Shown here: piece by piece, positions 1 to 11,107 of the stretch | Position numbering within the stretch: the first letter of the stretch is position 1 | Layout: every line of letters starts with the position of its first letter | Origin: Petrolisthes cinctipes | Lineage: Eukaryota > Arthropoda > Malacostraca > Decapoda > Porcellanidae | Assembly (NCBI GenBank): GCA_033782935.1 | Contig: JAWQEG010000166.1 | Location: forward strand, 2,570,001 to 2,634,000 | DNA length: 64,000 bases | Direction: 5' to 3' | The notes under the pieces: model-generated | Database searches by the model: none | Seen by the model: the letters and a program-made list of their open reading frames with translations, nothing else | What the model was told of the DNA's origin: nothing | Position numbers and translations under genes: made by a program

Positions 1-40
1 ATGTTTTTAGCCTATATTTTGAAAATATTCTAGCACTGAG

Positions 41-128
41 TAGGCATGTACAGATTGCTTCTGGGACCCCAAAATATTGAATTTTCGGGTGTTTTGAGCC
101 TGAATTTGAGATATAAACGGGTACAGAA
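41..128 (+). repeat. 88-bp basal half-unit, first half of a type A monomer
   Basis: Aligned without gaps to the following 88 bases (129-216), 58 of 88 positions agree (66%). The strongest stretches are AAAATATTGA against AAAATATCGA (9 of 10) and GTTTTGAGCC against GTTTTGGGCC (9 of 10), followed by TGAATTT in both. Chance agreement at this composition would be near 26-27%. The monomer is therefore an old dimer of an 88-bp sequence, which accounts for the 176-bp length. The alignment was done by hand on one monomer; other A monomers are nearly identical to it, so the conclusion carries over. Confidence 0.85.
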
Positions 129-216
129 GATACATGCACATATTGACTTTGGGCACCAAAAATATCGATTTTCAGCATGTTTTGGGCCTGAATTTTGAAA
201 ATACTCTAACACGGAG
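129..216 (+). repeat. 88-bp basal half-unit, second half of a type A monomer
   Basis: Partner of 41-128 (58 of 88 identical, ungapped). It holds GATACATGCACATATTGACT, matching TAGGCATGTACAGATTGCTT of the first half at 13 of 20 positions, and ATCGATTTTCAGCATG in place of TTGAATTTTCGGGTG. It ends in the ACACGGAG that precedes the next monomer. The much higher similarity between whole monomers than between halves shows that dimerisation came first and spread of the dimer later. Confidence 0.85.
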
Positions 217-1178
217 TAGGCATGTACAGATCGCTTCTGGGACCCCAAAATATCGAATTTTCGGGTGTTTAGGGCCAGAATTTGAGATATAAACGGGTAC
301 AGGAGATGCATGCACATATCGACTTTTGGGCACCTAAAAGATCGATTTTCAGTATGTTTTTGGCCTGTATCTTGAAAATACTCTAACACGGAGAAGGCAT
401 GTACAGATACCTTCTGGGACCTCTAAATATCGAATTTTCGGGTGTTTTGGGACTGAATTTGGGATATCGATTTTTTGGCACCTAAAATGTCGATTTTTAG
501 CATGTTTTTAGCCTATATTTTGAAAATATTCTAGCACTGTGTAGGCATGTACAGATTGCTTCTGGGACCCCAAAATATTGAATTTTCGGGTGTTTTGAGC
601 CAGAATTTGAGATATAAACGGGTACAGAAGATGCATGCACATATCTACTTTTGGGCACCTAAAAGATCGATTTTCAGTATGTTTTGAGCATGTATTTTGA
701 AAATACTCTAACACGAAGTAGGCATGTACAGATCGCTTCTGGGACCCCTAAATATCGAATTTTCGGGTGTTTGGGACTGAATTTGAGATATCGACTTTTT
801 GGCACCTAAAATGTCGATTTTTAGAATGTTTTTAGCCTATATTTTGAAAATATTCTAGCACTGAGTAGGCATATACAGATTGCTTCTGGGACCCCAAAAT
901 ATTGAATTTTCGGGTGTTTTGAGCCTGAATTTGAGATATAAACGGGTACGGAAGATACATTCACATATTGACTTTGGGCACCAAAAATATCGATTTTCAG
1001 CATGTTTTGGGCCTGAATTTTGAAAATACTCTAACACGGAGTAGGCATGTACAGATCGCTTCTGGGACCCCTAAATATCGAATTTTCGGGTGTTTTGGGA
1101 CTGAATTTGAGATATCGACTTTTTGGCACCTAAAAGATCGATTTTTAGCATGTTTTTAGCCTATATTTTGAAAATATT

Positions 1179-3319
1179 CTAGCACTGAGTAGGCATGTAC
1201 AGATTGCTTCTGGGACCCCAAAATATTGAATTTTCGGGTGTTTTGAGCCTGAATTTGAGATATAAACGGGTACAGAAGATACATGCACATATTGACTTTG
1301 GGCACCAAAAATATCGATTTTCAGCATGTTTTGGGCCTGAATTTTGAAAATACTCTAACACGAAGTAGGCATGTACAGATCGCTTCTGGGACCCCAAAAT
1401 ATCGAATTTTCGGGTGTTTAGGTCCAGAAGTTGAGATATAAACGGGTACAGAAGATGCATGCACATATCGACTTTTGGGCACCTAAAAGATCGATTTTCA
1501 GTATGTTTTTGGCCTGTATTTTGAAAATACTCTATCACGGAGTAGGCATGTACAGATACCTTCTGGGACCTCTAAATATCGAATTTTCGGGTGTTTTGGG
1601 ACTGAATTTGAGATATCGATTTTTTGGCACCTAAAATGTCGATTTTTAGCATGTTTTTAGCCTATATTTTGAAAATATTCTAGCACTGTGTAGGCATGTA
1701 CAGATTGCTTCTGGGACCCCAAAATATTGAATTTTCGGGTATTTTGAGCCTGAATTTGACATATAAACGGGTACTGAAGATGCATGCACATATCGACTTT
1801 TGTGCACCTAAAAGATCGATTTTCAGTATGTTTTGTGCATGTATTTTGAAAATACTCTAACACGGAGTAGGCATGTACAGATCGCTTCTGGGACCCCTAA
1901 ATATCGAATTTTCGGGTGTTTTGGGACTGAATTTGAGATATCGACTTTTTGGCACCTAAAAGATCGATTTTTAGCATGTTTTTAGCCTATATTTTGAAAA
2001 TATTCTAGCACTGTACAGATTGCTTCTGGGACCCCAAAATATTGAATTTTCGGGTGTTTTGAGGCTGAATTTGAGATATAAACGGGTACAGAAGATACAT
2101 GCACATATTGACTTTGGGCACCAAAAATATCGATTTTCAGCATGTTTAGGGCCTGAATTTTGAAAATACTCTAACACGGAGTAGGCATGTACAGATCGCT
2201 TCTGGGACCCCAAAATATCGAATTTTCGGGTGTTTTGAGCCAGAATTTGAGATATAAACGGGTACAGAAGATGCATGCACATATCGACTTTTGGGCACCT
2301 AAAAGATCGATTTTCAGTATGTTTTGAGCATGTATTTTGAAAATACTCTAACACGGAGTAGGCATGTACAGATCGCTTCTGGGACCCCTAAATATCGAAT
2401 TTTCGGGTGTTTGGGACTGAATTTGAGATATCGACTTTTTGGCACCTAAAATGTCGATTTATAGAATGTTTTTAGCCTATATTTTGAAAATATTCTAGCA
2501 CTGAGTAGGCATATACAGATTGCTTCTGGGACCCCAAAATATTGAATTTTCGGGTGTTTTGAGCCTGAATTTGAGATATAAACGGGTACGGAAGATACAT
2601 TCACATATTGACTTTGGGCACCAAAAATATCGATTTTCAGCATGTTTTGGGCCTGAATTTTGAAAATACTCTAACACGGAGTAGGCATGTACAGATCGCT
2701 TCTGGGACCCCTAAATATAGAATTTTCGGGTGTTTTGGGACTGAATTTGAGATATCGACTTTTTGGCACCTAAAAGATCGATTTTTAGCATGTTTTTAGC
2801 CTATATTTTGAAAATATTCTAGCACTGAGTAGGCATGTACAGATTGCTTCTGGGACCCCAAAATATTGAATTTTCGGGTGTTTTGAGCCTGAATTTGAGA
2901 TATAAACGGGTACAGAAGATACATGCACATATTGACTTTGGGCACCAAAAATATCGATTTTCAGCATGTTTTGGGCCTGAATTTTGAAAATACTCTAACA
3001 CGGAGTAGGCATGTACAGATCGCTTCTGGGACCCCAAAATATCGAATTTTCGGGTGTTTAGGGCCAGAATTTGAGATATAAACGGGTACAGGAGATGCAT
3101 GCACATATCGACTTTTGGGCACCTAAAAGATCGATTTTCAATATGTTTTTGGCCTGTATCTTGAAAATACTCTAACACGGAGAAGGCATGTACAGATACC
3201 TTCTGGGACCTCTAAATATCGAATTTTCGGGTGTTTTGGGACTGAATTTGGGATATCGATTTTTTGGCACCTAAAATGTCGATTTTTAGCATGTTTTTAG
3301 CCTATATTTTGAAAATATT
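1179..3319 (+). repeat. 2,141-bp duplicated segment, left copy
   Basis: Matches 3320 onward at an offset of 2,141. The spacing run 501-325-490 starting at 1179 is repeated exactly at 3320. Shared private bases include GGTCCAGAAGTTGAG in B, CTCTATCACGGAG, GGGTATTTTGAGCC, GAATTTGACATATAAACG and GAGGCTGAATTTG. Single differences distinguish the copies, for example TTTTGTGCATG near 1834 against TTTTGAGCATG near 3975, and CACTGTACAG near 2009 against CATTGTACAG near 4150. The two copies are adjacent, as expected of unequal exchange within the array. Confidence 0.85.
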
Positions 3320-4700
3320 CTAGCACTGTGTAGGCATGTACAGATTGCTTCTGGGACCCCAAAATATTGAATTTTCGGGTGTTTTGAGCCTGAATTTGAG
3401 ATATAAACGGGTACAGAAGATACATGCACATATTGACTTTGGGCACCAAAAATATCGATTTTCAGCATGTTTTGGGCCTGAATTTTGAAAATACTCTAAC
3501 ACGAAGTAGGCATGTACAGATCGCTTCTGGGACCCCAAAATATCGAATTTTCGGGTGTTTAGGTCCAGAAGTTGAGATATAAACGGGTACAGAAGATGCA
3601 TGCACATATCGACTTTTGGGCACCTAAAAGATCGATTTTCAGTATGTTTTTGGCCTGTATTTTGAAAATACTCTATCACGGAGTAGGCATGTACAGATAC
3701 CTTCTGGGACCTCTAAATATCGAATTTTCGGGTGTTTTGGGACTGAATTTGAGATATCGATTTTTTGGCACCTAAAATGTCGATTTTTAGCATGTTTTTA
3801 GCCTATATTTTGAAAATATTCTAGCACTGTGTAGGCATGTACAGATTGCTTCTGGGACCCCAAAATATTGAATTTTCGGGTATTTTGAGCCTGAATTTGA
3901 CATATAAACGGGTACTGAAGATGCATGCACATATCGACTTTTGTGCACCTAAAAGATCGATTTTCAGTATGTTTTGAGCATGTATTTTGAAAATACTCTA
4001 ACACGGAGTAGGCATGTACAGATCGCTTCTGGGACCCCTAAATATCGAATTTTCGGGTGTTTTGGGACTGAATTTGAGATATCGACTTTTTGGCACCTAA
4101 AAGATCGATTTTTAGCATGTTTTTAGCCTATATTTTGAAAATATTCTAGCATTGTACAGATTGCTTCTGGGACCCCAAAATATTGAATTTTCGGGTGTTT
4201 TGAGGCTGAATTTGAGATATAAACGGGTACAGAAGATACATGCACATATTGACTTTGGGCACCAAAAATATCGATTTTCAGCATGTTTAGGGCCTGAATT
4301 TTGAAAATACTCTAACACGGAGTAGGCATGTACAGATCGCTTCTGGGACCCCAAAATATCGAATTTTCGGGTGTTTTGAGCCAGAATTTGAGATATAAAC
4401 GGGTACAGAAGATGCATGCACATATCGACTTTTGGGCACCTAAAAGATCGATTTTCAGTATGTTTTGAGCATGTATTTTGAAAATACTCTAACACGGAGT
4501 AGGCATGTACAGATCGCTTCTGGGACCCCTAAATATCGAATTTTCGGGTGTTTGGGACTGAATTTGAGATATCGACTTTTTGGCACCTAAAATGTCGATT
4601 TATAGAATGTTTTTAGCCTATATTTTGAAAATATTCTAGCACTGAGTAGGCATATACAGATTGCTTCTGGGACCCCAAAATATTGAATTTTCGGGTGTTT
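3320..4700 (+). repeat. 2,141-bp duplicated segment, right copy (incomplete)
   Basis: Units 3320-3820, 3821-4145 and 4146-4635 repeat those at 1179-2494. Similarity to the left copy continues into the start of the unit at 4636 (GCATATACAG is shared with 2495) and then stops: at about 4740 the sequence switches to ACATGCACATATTG and GGGCATCTATAATATCG, where the left copy has ATTCACATATTG and CACCAAAAATATCG. The exact breakpoint cannot be fixed by eye because the flanking sequence is itself repeat. Confidence 0.75.
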
Positions 4701-5489
4701 TGAGCCTGAATTTGAGATATAAACGGGTACAGAAGATACATGCACATATTGACTTTGGGCATCTATAATATCGATTTTCAGCATGTTTTGGGCCTGTATT
4801 TTGAAAATACTCTAACACTGAGTAGGCATGTACAGATTGCTTCTGGGACCCCAAAATATTGAATTTTCGGGTGTTTTGAGCCTGAATTTGAGATATAAAC
4901 GGGTACTGAAGATGCATGCACATATCGACTTTTGTGCACCTAAAAGATCGATTTTCAGTATGTTTTGAGCATGTATTTTGAAAATACTCTAACACGGAGT
5001 AGGCATGTACAGATCGCTTCTGGGACCCCTAAATATCGAATTTTCGGGTGTTTTGAGCCTGAATTTGAGATATAAACGGGTACAGAAGATACATGCACAT
5101 ATTGACTTTGGGCACCAAAAATATCGATTTTTAGCATGTTTTGGGCCTGAATTTTGAAAATACTCTAACACGAAGTAGGCATGTACAGATCGCTTCTGGG
5201 ACCCCAAAATATCGAATTTTCGGGTGTTTAGGTCCAGAAGTTGAGATATAAACGGGTACAGAAGATGCATGCACATATCGACTTTTGGGCACCTAAAAGA
5301 TCGATTTTCAGTATGTTTTTGGCCTGTATTTTGAAAATACTCTATCACGGAGTAGGCATGTACAGATACCTTCTGGGACCTCTAAATATCGAATTTTCGG
5401 GTGTTTTGGGACTGAATTTGAGATATCGATTTTTTGGCACCTAAAATGTCGATTTTTAGCATGTTTTTAGCCTATATTTTGAAAATATT
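4636..5489 (+). repeat. 854-bp five-monomer unit
   Basis: Between C anchors 4636 and 5490 there are five monomers instead of three. Boundaries (TAGGCATG phase) are 4647, 4823, 5000, 5176, 5353 and 5501, giving 176, 177, 176, 177 and 148. The third monomer (5000-5175) is a chimera: it starts like C (CAGATCGCTTCTGGGACCCC then TAAATATCG) but continues as a full-length A with GAGATATAAACGG, so it lacks the 29-bp deletion. This is what unequal exchange between a C and an A monomer would leave. A similar chimera sits at 63734-63909. Confidence 0.8.
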
Positions 5490-8400
5490 CTAGCACTGTG
5501 TAGGCATGTACAGATTGCTTCTGGGACCCCAAAATATTGAATTTTCGGGTGTTTTGAGCCAGAATTTGAGATATAAACGGGTACAGAAGATACATGCACA
5601 TATTGACTTTGGGCATCTAAAATATCGATTTTCAGCATGTTTTGGGCCTGAATTTTGAAAATACTCTAACACTGAGTAGGCATGTACAGATTGCTTCTGG
5701 GACCCCAAAATATTGAATTTTCGGGTGTTTTGAGCCTGAATTTGAGACATAAACGGGTACTGAAGATGCATGCACATATCGTCTTTTGTGCACCTAAAAG
5801 ATCGATTTTCAGTATGTTTTTGGCCTGTATTTTGAAAATACTCTAACACGGAGTAGGCATGTACAGATCGCTTCTGGGACCCCTAAATATCGAATTTTCG
5901 GGTGTTTTGGGACTGAATTTGAGATATCGACTTTTTGGCACCTAAAAGATCGATTTTCAGCATGTTTTTAGCCTATATTTCGAAAATATTCTAGCACTGT
6001 ACAGATTGCTTCTGGGACCCCAAAATATTGAATTTTCGGGTGTTTTGAGCCAGAATTTGAGATATAAACGGGTACAGAAGATACATGCACATATTGACTT
6101 TGGGCATCTAAAATATCGATTTTCAGCATGTTTTGGGCCTGAATTTTGAAAATACTCTAACACTGAGTAGGCATGTACAGATTGCTTCTGGGACCCCAAA
6201 ATATTGAATTTTCAGGTGTTTTGAGCCTGAATTTGAGATATAAACGGTTACTGAAGATGCATGCACATATCGACTTTTGTGCACCTAAAAGATCGATTTT
6301 CAGTATGTTTTGAGCATGTATTTTGAAAAAACTCTAACACGGAGTAGGCATGTACAGATCGCTTCTGGGACCCCTAAATATCGAATTTTCGTGTGTTTTG
6401 GGACTGAATTTGAGATATCGACTTTTTGGCACCTAAAAGATCGATTTTTAGCATGTTTTTAGCCTATATTTTGAAAATATTCTAGCACTGTACAGATTGC
6501 TTCTGGGACCCCAAAATATTGAATTTTCGGGTGTTTTGAGCCTAAATTTGAGATATAAACGGGTACAGAAGATACATGCACATATTGACTTTGGGCACCA
6601 AAAATATCGATTTTCAGCATGTTTTGGGCCTGAATTTTGAAAATACTCTAACACGGAGTAGGCATGTACAGATCGCTTCTGGGACCCCAAAATATCGAAT
6701 TTTCGGGTGTTCAGGGCCAGAATTTGAGATATAAACGGGTACAGAAGATGCATGCACATATCGACTTTTGGGCACCTAAAAGATCGATTTTCAGTATGTT
6801 TTTGGCCTGTATTTTGAAAATACTCGAACACGGAGTAGGCATGTACAGATACCTTCTGGGACCTCTAAATATCGAATTTTCGGGTGTTTTGGGACTGAAT
6901 TTGAGATATCGATTTTTTGGCACCTAAAATGTCGATTTTTAGCATGTTTTTAGCCTATATTTTGAAAATATTCTAGCACTGTGTAGGCATGTACAGATTG
7001 CTTCTGGGACCCCAAAATATTTAATTTTCGGGTATTTTGAGCCTGAATTTGAGATATAAACGGGTACTGAAGATGCATGCACATATCGACTTTTGTGCAC
7101 CTAAAAGATCGATTTTCAGTATGTTTTGAGCATGTATTTTGAAAATACTCTAACACGGAGTAGGCATGTACAGATCGCTTCTGGGACCCCTAAATATCGA
7201 ATTTTCGGGTGTTTTGGGACTGAATTTGAGATATCGACTTTTTGGCACCTAAAAGATCGATTTTTAGCATGTTTTTAGCCTATATTTTGAAAATATTCTA
7301 GCACTGTACAGATTGCTTCTGGGACCCCAAAATATTGAATTTTCGGGTGTTTTGAGGCTGAATTTGAGATATAAACGGGTACAGAAGATACATGCACATA
7401 TTGACTTTGGGCACCAAAAATATCGATTTTCAGCATGTTTAGGGCCTGAATTTTAAAAATACTCTAACACGGAGTAGGCATGTACAGATCGCTTCTGGGA
7501 CCCCAAAATATCGAATTTTCGGGTGTTTTGAGCCAGAATTTGAGATATAAACGGGTACAGAAGATGCATGCACATATCTACTTTTGGGCACCTAAAAGAT
7601 CGATTTTCAGTATGTTTTGAGCATGTATTTTAAAAATACTCTAACACGAAGTAGGCATGTACAGATCGCTTCTGGGACCCCTAAATATCGAATTTTCGGG
7701 TGTTTGGGACTGAATTTGAGATATCGACTTTTTGGCACCTAAAATGTCGATTTTTAGAATGTTTTTAGCCTATATTTTGAAAATATTCTAGCACTGAGTA
7801 GGCATATACAGATTGCTTCTGGGACCCCAAAATATTGAATTTTCGGGTGTTTTGAGCCTGAATTTGAGATATAAACGGGTACGGAAGATACATTCACATA
7901 TTGACTTTGGGCACCAAAAATATCGATTTTCAGCATGTTTTGGGCCTGAATTTTGAAAATACTCTAACACGGAGTAGGCATGTACAGATCGCTTCTGGGA
8001 CCCCTAAATATCGAATTTTCGGGTGTTTTGGGACTGAATTTGAGATATCGACTTTTTGGCACCTAAAAGATCGATTTTTAGCATGTTTTTAGCCTATATT
8101 TTGAAAATATTCTAGCACTGAGTAGGCATGTACAGATTGCTTCTGGGACCCCAAAATATTGAATTTTCGGGTGTTTTGAGCCTGAATTTGAGATATAAAC
8201 GGGTACAGAAGATACATGCACATATTGACTTTGGGCACCAAAAATATCGATTTTCAGCATGTTTTGGGCCTGAATTTTGAAAATACTCTAACACGGAGTA
8301 GGCATGTACAGATCGCTTCTGGGACCCCAAAATATCGAATTTTCGGGTGTTTAGGGCCAGAATTTGAGATATAAACGGGTACAGGAGATGCATGCACATA

Positions 8401-11107
8401 TCGACTTTTGGGCACCTAAAAGATCGATTTTCAGTATGTTTTTGGCCTGTATCTTGAAAATACTCTAACACGGAGAAGGCATGTACAGATACCTTCTGGG
8501 ACCTCTAAATATCGAATTTTCGGGTGTTTTGGGACTGAATTTGGGATATCGATTTTTTGGCACCTAAAATGTCGATTTTTAGCATGTTTTTAGCCTATAT
8601 TTTGAAAATATTCTAGCACTGTGTAGGCATGTACAGATTGCTTCTGGGACCCCAAAATATTGAATTTTCGGGTGTTTTGAGCCTGAATTTGAGATATAAA
8701 CGGGTACAGAAGATACATGCACATATTGACTTTGGGCATCTAAAATATCGATTTTCAGCATGTTTTGGGCCTGACTTTTGAAAATACTCTAACACGAAGT
8801 AGACATGTACAGATCGCTTCTGGGACCCCAAAATATCGAATTTTCGGGTGTTTAGGGCCAGAATTTGAGATATAAACGGGTACAGAAGATGCATGCACAT
8901 ATCGACTTTTGGGCACCTAAAAGATCGATTTTCAGTATGTTTTTGGCCTGTATCTTGAAAATACTCTAACACGGAGAAGGCATGTACAGATACCTTCTGG
9001 GACCTCTAAATATCGAATTTTCGGGTGTTTTGGGACTGAATTTGGGATATCGATTTTTTGGCACCTAAAATGTCGATTTTTAGCATGTTTTTAGCCTATA
9101 TTTTGAAAATATTCTAGCACTGTGTAGGCATGTACAGATTGCTTCTGGGACCCCAAAATATTGAATTTTCGGGTGTTTTGAGCCTGAATTTGAGATATAA
9201 ACGGGTACAGAAGATACATGCACATATTGACTTTGGGCATCTAAAATATCGATTTTCAGCATGTTTTGGGCCTGTATTTTGAAAATACTCTAACACTGAG
9301 TAGGCATGTACAGATTGCTTCTGGGACCCCAAAATATTGAATTTTCGGGTGTTTTGAGCCTGAATTTGAGATATAAACGGGTACTGAAGATGCATGCACA
9401 TATCGACTTTTGTGCACCTAAAAGATCGATTTTCAGTATGTTTTGAGCATGTATTTTGAAAATACTCTACCACGGAGTAGGGATGTACAGATCGATTCTG
9501 GGACCCCTAAATATCGAATTTTCGGGTGTTTTGGGACTGAATTTGAGATATCGACTTTTTGGCACCTAAAAGATCGATTTTTAGCAGGTTTTTAGCCTAT
9601 ATTTTGAAAATATTCTAGCACTGTACAGATTGCTTCTGGGACCCCAAAATATTGAATTTTCGGGTGTTTTGAGCCAGAATTTGAGATATAAACGGGTACA
9701 GAAGATACATGCACATATTGACTTTGGGCACCAAAAATATCGATTTTCAGCATGTTTTGGGCCTGAATTTTGAAAATACTCTAACACGAAGTAGGCATGT
9801 ACAGATCGCTTCTGGGACCCCAAAATATCGAATTTTCGGGTGTTTAGGTCCAGAAGTTGAGATATAAACGGGTACAGAAGATGCATGCACATATCGACTT
9901 TTGGGCACCTAAAAGAACGATTTTCAGTATGTTTTTGGCCTGTATTTTGAAAATACTCTATCACGGAGTAGGCATGTACAGATACCTTCTGGGACCTCTA
10001 AATATCGAATTTTCGGGTGTTTTGGGACTGAATTTGAGATATCGATATTTTGGCACCTAAAATGTCGATTTTTAGCATGTTTTTAGCCTATATTTTGAAA
10101 ATATTCTAGCACTGTGTAGGCATGTACAGATTGTATCTGGGACCCCAAAATATTGAATTTTCGGGTGTTTTGAGCCTGAATTTGAGATATAAACGGGTAC
10201 AGAAGATACATGCACATATTGACTTTGGGCACCAAAAATATCGATTTTCAGCATGTTTTGGGCCTGAATTTTGAAAATACTCTAACACGGAGTAGGCATG
10301 TACAGATCGCTTCTGGGACCCCAAAATATCGAATTTTCGGGTGTTTAGGTCCAGAATTTGAGATATAAACGGGTACAGAAGATGCATGCACATATCGACT
10401 TTTGGGCACCTAAAAGATCGATTTTCAGTATGTTTTTGGCCTGTATTTTGAAAATACTCTATCACGGAGTAGGCATGTACAGATACCTTCTGGGACCTCT
10501 AAATATCGAATTTTCGGGTGTTTTGGGACTGAATTTGAGATATCGATTTTTTGGCACCTAAAATGTCGATTTTTAGCATGTTTTTAGCCTATATTTTGAA
10601 AATATTCTAGCACTGTGTAGGCATGTACAGATTGCTTCTGGGACCCCAAAATATTGAATTTTCGGGTGTTTTGAGCCTGAATTTGAGATATAAACGGGTA
10701 CAGAAGATACATGCACATATTGACTTTGGGCATTTAAAATATCGATTTTCAGCATGTTTTGGGCCTGTATTTTGAAAATACTCTAACACTGAGTAGGCAT
10801 GTACAGATTGCTTCTGGGACCCCAAAATATTGAATTTTCGGGTGTTTTGAGCCTGAATTTGAGATATAAACGGGTACAGAAGATGCATGCACATATCGAC
10901 TTTTGGGCACCTAAAAGATCGATTTTCAGTATGTTTTTGGCCTGTATTTTGAAAATACTCTAACACGGAGTAGGCATGTACAGATACCTTCTGGGACCTC
11001 TAAATATCGAATTTTCGGGTGTTATGGGACTGAATTTGAGATATCGATTTTTTGGCACCTATAATATCAATTTTTAGCATGTTTTTAGCCTATATTTTGA
11101 AAATATT
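5490..11107 (+). repeat. 5,618-bp macro-repeat, copy 1
   Basis: Anchors are 5490, 5991, 6482, 6973, 7298, 7788, 8112, 8613, 9114, 9615, 10106, 10607 and 11108. The spacing series 501-491-491-325-490-324-501-501-501-491-501-501 is repeated exactly in the next 5,618 bp. Marks shared with copy 2 include GAGACATAAACGGG and ATATCGTCTTTTG in the first unit, AACGGTTACTGAAG, CTATATTTCGAAA, TCAGGGCCAGAATTTG, ACTCGAACACGG, AGCAGGTTTTTAGCC and AAAGAACGATTTTC. The last unit (10607-11107) differs more from its partner than the rest, so the near-identical part is about 5.1 kb. Confidence 0.88.

Larger units (their letters stand above)
30..530 (+). repeat. 501-bp higher-order repeat unit (A-B-C), first complete unit
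   Basis: The unit runs from one C-tail anchor (30) to the next (531). With the TAGGCATG phase its monomers are A 41-216 (176 bp), B 217-393 (177 bp) and C 394-541 (148 bp). The sum is 501. This is the commonest unit: 62 of 134 anchor spacings are 499-506 bp. The B monomer here has GTACAGGAGATGC and the C monomer starts GAGAAGGCATG and has GAATTTGGGATATCG; the same set of private bases recurs in units starting at 2819, 8112, 13730 and 20339, marking these five as copies of one ancestor. Confidence 0.9.
30..5489 (+). repeat. Mixed-unit block 1 (501/324/325/490/854-bp units)
   Basis: Anchors lie at 30, 531, 855, 1179, 1680, 2005, 2495, 2819, 3320, 3821, 4146, 4636 and 5490. Spacings are 501, 324, 324, 501, 325, 490, 324, 501, 501, 325, 490 and 854. 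The 324/325 units are two-monomer units (177+147 or 148, or 176+148). The 490 units combine the 10-bp deletion at the start of A with a lost T in GTGTTTGGGACTG of C. Private marks include GTATACAGATT-like GCATATACAG and ATTCACATATTG in units at 855 and 2495. The order 490-324-501 seen at 2005-3320 is found again at 7298, 12916 and 19525, linking this block with the next three. Confidence 0.85.

Noticed and set aside
307..314. TGCATGCA as a regulatory (RY-type) element
   Set aside because: It is a fixed base pattern of every B monomer. With no gene nearby, a promoter role cannot be supported.
6664..6927. Plus-strand open frame of 87 codons, repeated at 12282 and 18891
   Set aside because: It exists because GTTCAGGG and CTCGAAC changes remove two stops in the macro-repeat. 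It is copied with the block and has no independent sign of selection.
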